64,000 nucleotides of DNA. Source: Lepidodermella squamata. Lineage: Eukaryota > Gastrotricha. Positions 11,849 through 25,800 of this stretch are shown in pieces. The notes beneath the pieces were generated by a model. The model saw only the letters and a list, made by a program, of their open reading frames with translations. It made no database searches and was not told the DNA's origin. The stretch lies in the NCBI GenBank assembly GCA_047495785.1, contig JBLDXI010000055.1, positions 1,240,001 through 1,304,000 of the forward strand, in the 5' to 3' direction. Position 1 is the first letter of the stretch. Each line of letters opens with the position of its first letter. The translations under genes and the position numbers were made by a program.

Positions 11849-14800
11849 ACTGAAGTAATATTTTGCTATAACAATGTGCAAAATTTCAGAAATAAACGAA
11901 TTAAAGCGCTGTCAATAAAGTTGTGTTTGATAAGTCGAGAAGCACTTATTATTAGTAAACAAGATGTTTGTGAGCAAAAATTTAATGAAATTAAATGGAA
12001 TATGAATCACAATATGGCGAAATTATAACATGCGAGATGCGGATAGAAAAATTCATTAAATCGGATTTTCTTAGTTTACGAATCTTGTATGATCAGATTC
12101 ATGGGTATGGGTATGTTACAGGTATGATCATGTCGCAGCGACGTTACAACCCTATAAAGGCGACCATCAAGCTTTCTATAGTATGCGCTCCAGGCTCTAG
12201 AGCTTGCACTAATAGTAATGAGTAATGAGGGATTTGAGGCATTTATACTTACGACTGCCTCATCTGACTTCTGGAAAGATTAAAGAGCTATCCACATTCC
12301 ACCACATTTCCTGATGCTACGAGGCGGAAATTAGATATATAGATAATGAAAAAAATTGAGCCAAAGATGAGGAAAATGTTGCAGATTGACGTGTATTCAA
12401 AGTCGGATTACAGATCACATATTTAGATAAGTCAGAAATGTCCAGGCATTGCGATGCCAATTCTTTCTGCAGTTTTAGGCCTGAGCATCGAGCACATCAA
12501 ATCTTGATAATGTCAACCAAAATCAAGCTAGACTGATAAATTTTCCTGACAAGGAAAAATTGTTGGAAGTCTGAGCTGCAAAATTAAGGTCCATAACAGC
12601 CGTTAGACGAAACTTGGCCCTAAAAATGTCAGCGCGATGAGCAGCAGCAAGAGCAGAGTAGAGCGAAAACGGTGCATCAAGCAGCTCACGCAAGCAGCCA
12701 AAAGCAGCTCAGGAACAAAAAAGAGCGCGGGCTAAAATTACTCTTGATTAAAATAGATTTATGGAAAATCAAATTTTCAGAAAGTTTGCTTAGTAAAACA
12801 AATTATTTGCATTCGTCGGTGATGATTTTCAGCTTTTATCTGAAATTTTGCCAAAATCTATTCTGCGTGACCTCTTGTGTGTGGTACGAAAGCTACCGTG
12901 TGTGTGCATTTATGTATTTTTGTCTGCGAATACCTATTGTCTACTGTCTACCTTACGACTTACCTGAGACCGTTCAGATTGTGAGCTTTACGAAATATTT
13001 CTCGGGAGCCGTTTTTCAAGAAGTTACAAGCTATGAGTAACTTTATAATATTTTTATCTGAAGTCACATCCTCCTATTCTTTATATGCTTTACATGAGTT
13101 ATAGTGAAATGCAATAAGTAAATTCATTTATTTTGCTTTCAAAGTCTTACATATATTATCATTATAGATTAGGTTAATTTGCATCTTCCATCTCGTTGCA
13201 AGTTGGTTTTTAAAATCAAGTGTATTGGAGAAGGCGATTTTAAATAGCAAAACATTGGGTATTGGGTCTATTTATACCAATAGATAACTTTTAGGTTGCC
13301 TGTTACAATCTAAATCCTCATTGAGATTTGGCGATTGAGTGGCATTCTTGGCGATATACAATAATTAGTTTACTTTATCATGCTAATACATCGAACATTC
13401 AACGGATTACATGGCAATTCATAAACGTTGCATAATAGCTTCATGGCTGTGAAAGTTCTAACGTGTTGTGCCAAGGAAGAGCATTTTCCGTATTTTATCT
13501 TTTAGGGTTTTGTATTTGAAACACGAATTTTATTTCTTCGCATGTAATTTATGGATTGGCGGTGATGTCATGTATTAATAGCGAGGCAAAAGCCCGAAAG
13601 TGGTCGTCAGTCTTGTCCATTGTATTCATGAAAATCTGTCATCATAAAGCAGTGATAAAACCATAAAGAGTAATATTATTTCCGCGATTGATACAGCGCG
13701 AAGTAATATAACCCGAGATCATAGGCACCCCTGTTATCTGCTCAAAGCCTTATGGTTGAGAAGCCTGAGTTACTTATAGCTTTCTTGTTAGAGGCGCCAT
13801 CTAGCCCACTTTGGAGGGCGAAGTCTTGCTCTTGAAGTACTGCGAATTACTTTGGCAGTAATTGTGCACCCCAGTATCGCCACTGAATTTATATTTCGGT
13901 AGCTGTGATAGCTTGAACCATTCGGTGTTCTCATTTAATGGATTTTATGAGGCAGGGAACAAATGAACTGGTTTGCTTCTCGTGTGCTTTGTCGTGCTGG
14001 CTCTCTTGTCGCGTTTTTCAATTATTGAATCTCGTCTGTGATTATAGAATATCTGCTGATCAGAACTCTGGTTTCATCGAAAACTGCTGATCATGGCTAC
14101 TTACTTCGGAATTTCAATCCCCATTTCTGCCTAGTGTGATTTATTATAGACGAAACTAAAATGAGCTGAATTTCCATTTTGGCTCAATTTGAAAACGTTT
14201 TATCGATCATTAATGTATTCATACTTTGAATCATGAAATGAATTATCCCGATACACCTACATCGGGTTATTCTCGAAGAGGCTAATCGTTAATATCTTAA
14301 GAGATCACCAAATGCCAACATTATGTTTGGATTTATGATTGATTAATCATAGTTAACACATTTTGCATTTTCAGTTTGATCTATAAATGAGATAGCTGTG
14401 GCTACAGTTGCCATCACTTGAACTGGATCGGCTTCTGTTACGCCGCGGTTTGTGGAACTTCTCTACTTCCAGTTCTACTTCCACCTTGATTATGCAAAGG
14501 ACCATTTAAGCATTCGACTCTTTGAGAAATCGTAGTTCAAACTCACTCGCCTAGCTTCTTTTGCCTTCAATTATTATTCGCTGTCATTGGTCTTGGCTAT
14601 TCTATTTTATTCGTTATTGTTAAATGTGGAAACTGGGTCCTTGGACTCATCAATCTTTTGACACCTCAGAAAATGGTGTAATGTTGGCGGTGATCCGTAT
14701 ATTCGTGCGCCCATATTGCGGTGATTGGAGCATCAATGAAGTCATGTTGTCTTTGGTTAATGAAATGGTTTCTGATGGTTCCTGACCCCCATCAATTTAA

Positions 14801-17057
14801 TTATGCTAGGCAGATTTATTTTCGATTTTGGAGCTATTCTTTCATAGATAATATTTATTACATTTACGAATAGCTGCTGATTTATTCTAGAGTTCGTTTC
14901 TTTGGAAATCGTTTGAGTACATTGATCATCCTTTTTCGAGTTGTGGTGCATCTTAGTTTATGTTGAGAGTCCACGCCAAGAACTTTGGAAAGTGAGATCA
15001 CTTCCAGGTAGGCGTTTTGTAGTGCGATTTGACTGGCGTTGAACGATTTGTGACTCGCTGTTCGCACTACAGCGCCTTGTGGTATTAATTCATCATGTCT
15101 ATGTAGCGACCTTATGCGTATAGTTGATTTGCTCGTGAAGTGTCAACTATCGATTTTTCGCAAAAAATGATATCTAATAATAGTGAGAGCAGATAGCGAC
15201 TCCGTTGTATAAGCTATAGCTGTGTCTGGCTTCTGCGTCGGTGACGTGTTCGTACTTGACGCGCTGATTTACTAATAGTTCATAGCAGGTGCTTATATTA
15301 CCTGCGTAGGATACTTTTGAGATAACAGGTGAATATGACCGGTGCTCGGTATTGAGGAGCTTACCGATCTGAGGTGTCCCTTTGATTGCCAGGGTAACAT
15401 GAGTGACTTGATTTCTGTTATTGCATTCATTTATTTGTATGTTTAGAAAATTTATTTTATGAAGAACAGTTTTCTATTTTCAATATCGGAGAGTTGCGGT
15501 TATTTTTCACATCCGAAGGCAAATTCATTCTGCATGCAGCTGCCGCTTCTGTCATTACTGGCGTGGACATAAAAGGTAAAAATAATTTTTCTGCTGCGAG
15601 TCACATCTTTTTTGCGAAATTCGTCACCGTTTTCTGCGGTGGCCATGTGTGAATTTCTGGTCGTCGTTACCGCAGCAGTAGTATTAATGGTAGTGGCCAG
15701 CCAACCAGGCTGTCTGCCAACAGCCGTCGTAATGGAATGATGTGTGCGTGTGGAGCTAGCCTGTCAATGTTTAAAGAGCTCTAGCCAGGCCGTCATTGCT
15801 CTGTGCATGACAGAGCCGTATTTGACATGTGTATAAATGTCTTTTTCTTCTCATTTTTTTCGAGGGAAAAGTGTCGCAGCCAGGCTCACTTAACATGTGC
15901 GTGTGTATGCGCGCGCCGTCATTCCTCATCGTCGTCGTTCGTTCGTCATACGACGACTACTACTATACTACTAAGGCCATTATTATTATAACAGGGCTCC
16001 GTCATACATGCACACACATTCAAGTATTAATGTAGGGTATGGAACAGTGCTGCGTAGTAGTAGTTTTTCCATGCATGCGTGTGTGTGTATTTTATAGTAG
16101 GGCCCATGATCGTTGGCTGGCCTCGCTCTCGTTTTCTCCGCTCGCAGCCACATGCGAAATGGAATTGCGCGATATAAAGAAAAGCAGACGGCGATTGTAT
16201 GTTCTCCTCTGCTGCCGCAGCAGCAGCAGCTACGGCCTTCAATATTAGTAGTAGACCCCGTGATGTATAGTAGTAATAGCAGTAAAACATAATGAATATG
16301 TGAATGTGAATGTGTGGTCATGTGAGCGATGTGTGCGCAGAGTTTTGGCAAGCTCTTTTTATATAGAAAATGTATGTGCGGCCTGCCTGCCTGCCTGCGC
16401 GAAATATTACAACGTAGTATTTGGCGATAGCCCGCTCGCTTGCTCGCTCGCTCATGTATTCTAGCTATAAAAGAATATATCTATAGTACAGCAGCAGCAG
16501 CAGTGGTCATTCTACGATATATAGCCGCGCTGCGAGTTTTCTACGCGCTCACATGCGAATGTTTGCCGTCCGCTCTACAGCTCGTTTTTGTAGCTGGAGA
16601 GAGAACGAGATGGCCGTTGCATTGTCACCACACATTCACTCTTGAGTAGTAATACCTGGTGGGCACAAATGGGCCACACGCTCTTTTATTCGCTCGCTCC
16701 TGCTGCATAGGTAATGGCCGTCGTCGTCGTCGTCGTCACAGATTTTTGAGCGGTGAAAAGAAGGAAAAGAAAGAGAGCGCGCGACCTGCGAGATGTACGA
16801 CAATGTGTAATAATAGTAGTAATAATGATAACGAATACACAGAGTGACTGTTTTTTGCGGCCAACTACAATGTGTGCTCTTGTTCTCTCTTCCCACAGCC
16901 GTGTCTGCTGCAACGACTTCAAGACTACAGCTGACCAGTCAGTCGCGAGACTCAACAGCGCTGATATAACTGTAATAATAGTGAGAAGAAGACAAGCCAG
17001 AAGAAGAGCCAAAAAGTCGTCAAGAATTAGAGAGCATCGGCGCCAACTTGCTACAAC
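11849..17057. other. Long non-coding interval; right part probably FOXO promoter and 5' leader
   Basis: About 5.2 kb without a supportable coding exon. Open frames here, such as 12672-13040, show no family resemblance or coherent splice context. From about 15.8 kb the sequence becomes rich in short tandem repeats and in CAG/GTC/GCTC runs typical of a long leader or promoter. A TATAAAAG at 16466-16473 is a possible core promoter about 590 bases before the FOXO start. No tRNA or rRNA pattern seen. Confidence 0.5.
16218..16737 (+). repeat. Cluster of microsatellites in the presumed FOXO 5' leader
   Basis: Short tandem repeats seen directly: (CAG)4 at 16218-16229, (GCCT)4 and more at 16381-16398, GCTC runs around 16434-16453, (CAG)5 at 16489-16503 and (GTC)6 at 16720-16737. 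None lies in the coding model. Confidence 0.75.
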
Positions 17058-20000
17058 ATGCTGACTACAATGTCGCAGTCGTCGTCGTCGGTGGCCGCCA
17101 ATGCAGGGTCTGTGATGCCGTCATGGCACTACGGCAACGGATCCGTCGGTAATATGACCTTGCCCGGCACTGCCAGCAACAGTTCCATTTGCAGCAGTGG
17201 CAGTCAGAGCGTGAATAGTAATAATACCATATTGAACGGTAACAATAATGTAACAGCCGGTGGCAGCAACAGCAGCAGCAGTAGTAACGGCATGAGTGTC
17301 GTTAACAACGCTGCCCGGCTCATCGGACTGTCCGCAAACCTTGTGAATGGCGGCGGTCCGAGTGGTGCAGTCGTTCCGAGCGCGAGTAACAGCGGTGCTG
17401 GCAGTAGCCTCGGCGGTGCACCCAGTGATTTGTTGAATCTGAATAGACAAGTCAAATGCGAGTACTCGCCCACGAATACCAACATGTATGCCAGTAGCTC
17501 GACGCCCGACCTCGAGCCGGAGATGCGAGCGCGTGCCAATACGTGGCACGCCGAGCGCAAACGGCCCGACAGGCAAATGCTCGAGAGCTTGCTCGAGGAG
17601 GATGACGACGACGATAGCCCTGAGGACAGTTTGTCCGGCATAAAACCCGAATCACTGTCTCCGCTGGGTGACTCAAACCTCATGGGCGGTTCGCCCGGCT
17701 CGGCGAGCGGGCACGGTGGCCCCAACTCGAAAAAGATATCGAGACGCAATGCGTGGGGCAATTTGTCTTATGCAGACTTAATCACAAAAGCAATCGAATG
17801 TTCGCCAGAGAAACGGCTGACCCTGTCGCAAATCTACGACTGGATGGTGCAAAATATTCCCTACTTCAAGGACAAGGGTGACACCACTAGCTCAGCTGGT
17901 TGGAAGGTTTGTGAATTATCGGATTTATTTTAGGGCGGATTTTTTATTTTTATTGTTTTTTTGTAGAACTCTATCCGTCACAATTTATCCCTTCACACGC
18001 GTTTTATGCGGCTTCAGAACGAGAGTTCTGGCAAAAGTTCTTGGTGGGTGATAAATCCTGATGCGTCGAAGAGCGGCAAATCGCCGCGTCGACGAGCGGC
18101 TTCGATTGACACTAAGAATTTTGAGCGGAAACGTGGTCGAGTAAAAAAGCGGTTGCAAGCTATGTCCGGCTCGACGTCGACAGACTTCAGCTCGGCACTA
18201 GGTTCTCGCAACCTTTCGACGTCGTCGATAAACACGGCATCAGGCTCGAATGCCGGAGACGGCAATTCGTCGTCACACCACGATTACCGGCTGCATTTCG
18301 GCAGCTCAACAGCGTCACTCGAGTCGCGCCTGCAACATCTGGCCTCGTCCGACCCGTGTTGGTCCGAGGGCCAGGCGTCGGGCGCTAGCGTCGGTTCGGG
18401 CGCCTTCGACATGGACCTCGACTCGCCGTCGAAGAACCAGACAGACTCTTACCATCAGCAGCTGTTCGGCGGCGCCCCGCAGGCCGGCGCGCGATCGGGC
18501 AGCGCTGCCTCGGGCTACTCGAACTTGCAGCAAGCGGCTGCCGGTGCCGCTTCGACACCTCCTCACCTGACGACCACCTATTTACAACTACAGGTTCGTT
18601 TACTCAATGATTTTTTGCAATTTGCAGTCGCCGATAATGAGCAGAATTGTGTTTGCGGTGTTCTATCGCGCCTGCGTTAGCACACCTTTGTTAAATTATG
18701 ATTATTATTATGAATATGAATTTTTATTTGTCGTCATTTTTCTCACTCGCAAACAACAGGGCAGTTACCATCTCGCCGCTGTCGCCAATACTCCAAACAG
18801 CCACGGCCACCACCATCATCATCACGGCTCACCTGGAAGCGCGACGGCGCCCGCTACTATGGGCACCTTCCATGCTTTTCATTCTTCGCCTTTCGGACAA
18901 CATCCGACTGCTGCTGCTGCTGCTTCGTCATACAATATGCCGTCCTATCATCTACAAGTAAGCTATAAAAATAATTCCCCTCCGTGCCAGCCAGCCCAGC
19001 CCGCCCGTTCGCCCCTAATAATAATGGCCGTAATAAATGCACAATAATAGACGACGAATTCTGTAATAACAGTTTTTATCGACTAGCGCCCTCATTGTCG
19101 CGCCCGTTTGCATAATGACGTACTATTGGCGATTGTCGTGACACAAAGGCCGCGCGCTCACAGAGATTCGCAAAATCATTAAAATAATAATAATAATAGT
19201 AGTAGTGGAATAGCGACGAAAGAATAGAATAAGAACACATTCAAGCATTGTTGTTTGCGGCTCGATGCCCACAAAAAATCGCGCATTGAGTGGCCTTCAA
19301 TTTGAGCGACATCCACTTCACGCGACATTTCATTTCATTCACACACGAAAACTCCCGCGTTTCGCAGAGAGTTTTTAGCTGTTGGGGATTACATTATGAG
19401 TATGAAAGACGAACAACGAAAATTGCGGAGGATGAAAAATTGATGGAAAAAAATAATTCTAACGATGTATGTTATGTGTTACAGTCGATGTCGTCGTATA
19501 ATGGAGGCAGTGCGAATGCCATGACACACGGCAGCGATAATATGTTCCAGGCAGGGAGCGCGTCTGGCACCTCGCCGCAACTCAAGTCATATTCAAGCCT
19601 TCAGCCGGTAAGCATGAATTCGTACAAGCCGCAGCAATCGCAACAGCAGCAGGCCAACTACGGCGCTCCGCAATCTTCGAATGGCAACAATAACGGCCTG
19701 GTCGGCACAGTGCATCATCATCACCACCACGCGTCCAATAACAGTAACCCTAATCATCATCATCAGCAATCACAACTTAATCAACCACAGCAGCTCTTAG
19801 GACGTAAGTGTTGCTAATTAATGAATGGTATCCCCTTATTAATTGAATTATTTTCTCGCTCAGTTGGTGCTGGTAATAACCCTGCTGGTTTGACTTCGAC
19901 GCCGCCCGTCGGCAGCGGTCTGCCGCAAGACCTCGATTTCTTCGAGCCTTTCGGCAGCTCCGGCATGGTCAATAGCTCTAGTGGTGGCCTTTTGGGGCTG

Positions 20001-20153
20001 AACGGTGGTTCATCGGTCAGCGCCGCCAACTCGGCTTACTTTGTCGATATCGCAGACATGGACTCGACAATCGGCAAAGACTTGTGTGCTGACAGCAGTC
20101 TCGATGTGAACCTGGAATTCGAGTCGCTGCTTTCATCCTCTCAAATGAGCTAA
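17058..20153 (+). CDS. FOXO: FOXO forkhead transcription factor
   Basis: Nuclear effector of insulin/PI3K/AKT signalling controlling stress resistance, metabolism and lifespan genes. Exons 17058-17906, 17967-18593, 18760-18957, 19485-19803, 19864-20153; 760 aa. The forkhead domain (about residues 229-325) spans the first intron: [18 protein letters not shown], then SSAGWK joined to [10 protein letters not shown] and [11 protein letters not shown]. Two AKT/14-3-3 consensus sites are visible: RARANT (Thr about 162) and RRRAAS (Ser about 329), followed by a basic nuclear-localisation stretch. I found no third RxRxxS site. The N-terminus is Ser/Gly/Asn-rich and the C-terminal half Gln/His-rich, ending in an acidic LEFESLLS segment like the FOXO transactivation helix. 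An alternative start is the ATG at 17070. The gene is flanked by multi-kilobase non-coding DNA on both sides. Confidence 0.93.
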
Positions 20154-22564
20154 CCAGCCACTGAAAGCGTTGTAAAAATTACCTACTACCACTAGCCGCC
20201 GATCTGTTTCATGTGTGTCGTCGTCGTCATTTCGTTCGATTCGATTTTTTAATAACTCCGGAGCTGCCGTTTGTATGCATTGCTCGTGTCTTGATAAAGA
20301 GGATAATGAAAATGTACAAAGATTTATCAAAGCAAACAGAAAACATATTTTTTTCGTTCAGAACCAGACCTGAAATAACTATTATTCTTTGATGGAAAAA
20401 GAAAATTCTATATATTTACCTACCGAAGAAGAAAAATATATATTTAGATACGAAACTATCTCTATATTTGCTCCTAAAGATTGAAGAGTTATATTAATAT
20501 TATAATTACGAATGATGATTCATAGTTTCTGAAAAGGCGTGCGTTGCGTGTGTTTCTATCGATGATGCGTGTGTTTGTTTGATTTTTTGGTTTTGATTTT
20601 TTTTGCGTACATTGTCTTTCTCTTCTCGAAAATATTGCATACATTTGGACGCGTTACTAGTGTCGCACGATCGCACACGCATGTTACCTTGACGAGAGAT
20701 CAGGAACTGCAGCATACACACATTTGAACACACATTACCTACATGAAAAAAAGAAGGAATGAAAATCGCTGACTGAAATTTGAAGAAAATGCCGTGCCAT
20801 AAATATTCTTTTAAACTTGAAATCCGAAAGGCCTGAAAAAAACATACCTCATAAATTTCTATCTTTAAAATGAAATTAAACCGATTTTTATTTTTCCCTC
20901 GCTTAACAGAAGATTCTTATGTTTTGAATGATGATAAATTCGATTTACGCCTATTCTATTCATGAAACCGAGATGAAACAGATTATTTCTCTATAAAGAA
21001 ACCTAGTTTGCTACAAAGTTGAATTCTTTATATTATATGAACCTATCTGGTGTATATATATCAGAGCCGAAAGATGAAATAGAAACCTATTTTGTGCTAA
21101 TTTTCTTAGCCACATCCGCAAATCATTTATCCTCTTATATTTACCGCTGTATGCTCCTGATGCTCCTTCTGCTCCTCAATCGATATCATTTTTAAGATCC
21201 AATAAGATACGTGTAAATACGTTCTGGCAAAGCGGGTTCTTTCCTCATCTTGATTTTTCTGGTTCGTAACCCGTCTTTATTGTCTTATCTGCTCTTGATA
21301 ATTTAGACACTGATTCCTTCTACTGCAGATCTCGATTTCTACTATTTGGAAATGATTACGCACCACATAGGTGATTTGTTGTACTTTGTTCTCGCCCTGC
21401 TACGTCATTTTCTTTTCTTCTTTGCTCCAGTTCGTCACTCGCCAACCACGCCCGTTTAATGATAAAGGCTTGACTAATTTTCTCGACGACGACATGTAGT
21501 TACGTCAAACATAGCCGACCAGCCTATTTCGCCACTTTGTTGTGTTTATATCGCGCTTTATTACTGAATCAATAGTTCAAGAGCGACTGTTGCCCTATCT
21601 ATCTCAGGATGATAGCGATATCATTTTACATTAAAGACAAATTGTGCCCGCTCTCTTCAATTTGATAACGTCACATTTTCTTACATGGTTTCACCACCTA
21701 CGATGATGATTTGTAACTAAATGAAGCTAATGATTCAAACGTAAGGCGCTGGCGCAAATTCTTTGGTCGCGGTTAATTTTTCGTGGCATCTACTTAAATC
21801 GAAACAGAAAAGCTACTGATTGTGTTCAATGATAGATAATAATGATGATGATGACGACGATAATGATTGTGCGACTACTTTTCTATCCGTTCCGCTCGCA
21901 GCTCAATCTCTAGGCTAGAAATCTTTTAATTACAATATTGCAATTATTAATGATTACAAGTTTTGATCGATTATTGAAAATGATAACGACAGAGGACAGA
22001 GACAAAATATGTTGTTAAAATTGTGTGGTTATTATTTGTTCATCATCTTGTATTGTGCCTCCTACTTCATGGATAATAATTCTTAGAATCGCAGAAAACA
22101 TAGTTTCTCAAACGTCGCGATTGGTAGCGCTCTTGTGATATGGCGAGTAAATATTATAACTATATTACATACCTAAATTTCTATTGTAAATAATGCGATA
22201 GGTAGAAGATCCTTATGTTTTTTAACAGATGATTCTATAGAGACGTCTTGTGTTCGCGAGAGAAGCTTCTTCTTCTTCATCTTCTTCTTCTTTGGGTGAT
22301 TGAAATAGCAAACTAGCTCGTATATAAAGAAAGATAGAGAGTTCTATATTGTTTCTACTTCATATTTCTCCAATGATTCTTTAATTTTTTGACCCGTCTT
22401 ATTTTTTGATCCAAGCCCTCGCGTTCTTCTCTCTTCAAACATCATCAAATTATTATTAAAGATAAATTATTATATTCTTAACGCTTATTATAATTATGCT
22501 ATTCTTTACATGAAAGAGATATATATTCGATGATTATGTTGGAAACTAAGGCTTCTCGCTCTCG

Positions 22565-22580
22565 CTCTCTCTCTCTCTCT
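22565..22580 (+). repeat. (CT)8 dinucleotide repeat
   Basis: Eight uninterrupted CT units inside a longer pyrimidine-rich stretch (about 22556-22600) in the region downstream of FOXO. Confidence 0.85.
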
Positions 22581-22779
22581 TATTCTCTCTTCGTCTCTTT
22601 TGAAAACAGTTACGGTGGTATTGGCGCGATTTCTACTTACATAATTATATAAATAAGAGCATAGTTATTTAGTGTTAAACGCTTGTCTTAAAAAGACCCC
22701 GTCGTGCGAGTGGTTGTATCGTGTAAACTGTTCTTAAGGTAAAATTCAATTTCTAATAACAATTCGAATCACCCAGTGC

Positions 22780-22810
22780 TTCACGGCGCAATTGAAAATG
22801 GCGCCGTGAA
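22780..22810. repeat. Perfect inverted repeat / hairpin, 10-bp stem
   Basis: TTCACGGCGC at 22780-22789 and its exact reverse complement at 22801-22810, with an 11-base AT-rich loop. The GC-rich arms contrast with the AT-rich surroundings. Confidence 0.85.
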
Positions 22811-25800
22811 TTAACGTAATAACGCTATTTATTCTCTCAACTATTATTCTTACATTTCCTTACTGCGTAAAACGGCAACAAATAACTCAACCAGGTATCA
22901 CCTTGTATCATAGAATTTGTTCAATTTTTCTACTACTTTGATGATAAGGCGATTAGTAGCTACTACTAACTAAATGATAATGTAAGCTAGAGCTCAGTCC
23001 TTAAGTCTTGTTAAACAAGCTAGACGGGCTAGGCTAATCACGCTAACTCGGATCATTCACTCATTCAAACCAGTTTAAGTTCTGCTTCGTTGTCTGCTTC
23101 GACGGTTTTCGCGCGTGAGTTTTCTCGTCGCCTTCGAGGCGCCAACATTACGATAATGATGTGTAAAAACTCGCCGTGTACGGACGGACAAATGAATATC
23201 CCGCAGTGAATTTTAGCTCTTCTCAAAGTTGAACTGTACGATAAACTGAACTACGTGCAAGTGTTTCTCTCCTTATTCTTACTTTAAGTAGGAAAAAATT
23301 CTTATATTGCGATATCAAACGAAGACTTTTGTTTCTTTTACCTACCCCGATTGCCTTGATGAAATCTAATCTCATCCGAATTTTTACGGTTATAGGTTAA
23401 TTTAGGGTTGTTGATAGCGGTGATTGTTACAATATTGTTGTTATTGTTTCTTCGTGGGGTTCTTTGAACTTCCATTTTGTTCTGCTGCTTAGCGTCATAA
23501 AATCACGATTTTAGGCTTGACGAAAACAAAATACGTTAAGAAGTACACACTCGAAACAAACGCCAACTGAGTAGAACTGTCCAAACCTCGTTTACCTCCT
23601 ATTCTACTTCATCTCCAATTTTACGACGATTGTCACACATCGTGCAGCCAAAACATCGAAAGACGCACGAGTGGGCTGTGTCGCAGGGTTGCAGAAACCA
23701 AATATTTCCTACCTGTGTTTTTTACACTATTTGCTGCGAAACAAAAATATCTTTTCTCTGTTTACCATCGCGCACGTGTTCTTTGTCTCGGGGAGAGCCT
23801 GCTTGCTGAAATGTAGCGCGGCAAAATAATGCGCTTACAACAAAAGCAAAAGACTCGGGCGAGTCGTTCGTGAATAACGCGGCGCACACGCAAAAAGCCG
23901 TGTGCAAGCGGCGTTTTCCGTTCTTGTGCCGTCTTTCTTTTGTCGTTGTGAGTGAATGAGTGGCCAGCCGGCGGACGGCGGCGATTTCACGCCAAGGGAT
24001 CGTCGTCGCAGAGCGCGGCGCCCTTATTTATTATTCATCGGCCTGCCCTATGTCTTTTTGTTTCGAGGCTGGGCATAGAACACGCGCGCGCTTGTTTCTT
24101 TCGCTACAAGAAAATAACTCCTCTATCAGGCCACGTCAATAAATCTTTCTGTTACGGATTCCTTAACGATGAAAACAGTTATTACTCTAAGTAGGGCTAA
24201 GCTGCGTTCTGATTAATGCACTGCTCCGCTCCCATCTCATCAGTGTGCGCTATTCGTCTCTCCTTTATTGATGATTCTATTCTTTCTACTATGTGAATGT
24301 TGGTAATATAATAATAATAATAATAATACTTTTGGGGTAGTTATCAATGCTAACGATTACTTTATAATGTTATCTAATTATAAACGTATAAGTGTTCAAA
24401 AAGAGAGAGCTGCGTGTTTTCTTCTTCTTCTTTATCATCTTCTCTTTTCGCTATAATATATCGGCTTCTATTGAGAGCGCCAAGTCATTGGAGATAACAA
24501 CTACAATATTAGCAAAAACGTGTATTTTATACTTTTTAAAATGATGAAATGACGTCAAAAACGGGAAAACGTGAAATGTCACAATACTTAAATATGCGTT
24601 ACGATTGTTATTCTTCGTTGTGTCGGCGGCCGTTCGACGCGGGTCGAATGTTATTTTACGTTTTTTGATGGACCCGCAGTTATCCGCAAGCGATAATCAG
24701 AGCAGGTGAAGACAATGTCGTCATTTTCATTACAACGTACTTTTCTTCTGCTCTCCGAAATGACGAGAATTGCCACTCGAAGAGAGTGACTGCGGCCGCC
24801 TTGATTTGCAAAAGAGGATGTGTATATTTATTCCGTGAAATGATACCTATGAAGTTGTATAAAGGAGCAACCATACAACCAATGAATTCGTGCGAGATGA
24901 ACGAGCGCGCTCTGTTTTCCTCTCGCTACCTTAAAATTAAGGCATAAACTTGATGAACGTGTGCTGTGCCCATATTTTCTTTTTTCTCTGTTCTTTGTGT
25001 ACATAAAATTGAAATCTTATCATAATCATTCATATTCTTATTCATATTACATAAAATTATTATTACTATATAACTTACGTCATCGTTTATTGCTGAAATA
25101 AAATTGCACTTGGTCAAAAAAATGACCATCGAAATACAACGGGAGTTTTTTTTCATTTGGAGTGTAATTATGCTTTCACACGATGTCACGTTACATGTAG
25201 CAGGCTAGAAAAACCCACGTGATAATATTATTTTCTGTTTGTCTGCCAGTTGGGGAATGACGCAGGCGGCTAATGAACTTGAAAAAAGCAAAAAATAACA
25301 CTTTGTCGTAGAACCAAATTGCCAAGATTCGATTTCAAAGGGTGCATAGTGCACTCATTTCGAACTCAGTTCTTGCAGCTTCATTTCATTCGAAGGTGAT
25401 AAGTTCAATCGATACCCAACTCTCGCATTCGAAGTAACATGTCCGCTACAAGCGTATTTTATTGCTTTCAGCCAAGGCAAACAAGGATACACGATGAGAT
25501 TTTTTTGCGAAAAAAATACGCTTTTTATTGTCCATATACTCTTTCTCTCAGTAGCAGAAACACATGATGGGGTATAAGTGCACTTATGTTGGCTTAGATG
25601 AGTCGCAGAGTTCGTAAAAAACGAACGCACTCACGCTTATTTGAGATGTGTGCGCAAAAAATCGATCAACGGTTTTTTGAAACGCACTCACGGCAAGAAA
25701 ATGAGCGAGGGCTGCGATGAATATTATTAGGCGACAAGCTGCTCGGCGGCTCCGGATAGAGCAACGCCGATCGCCCAATCATGTGTGAAAAAATTACAAT

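Noticed and set aside
12672-13040. 122-aa plus-strand frame in the RAB39-FOXO interval
   Set aside because: No recognisable domain, no splice or promoter context, AT-rich composition like the surrounding spacer.
15803-16896. Numerous short frames on both strands before FOXO
   Set aside because: They translate microsatellites into Ser/Arg/Tyr/His runs and are not coding.
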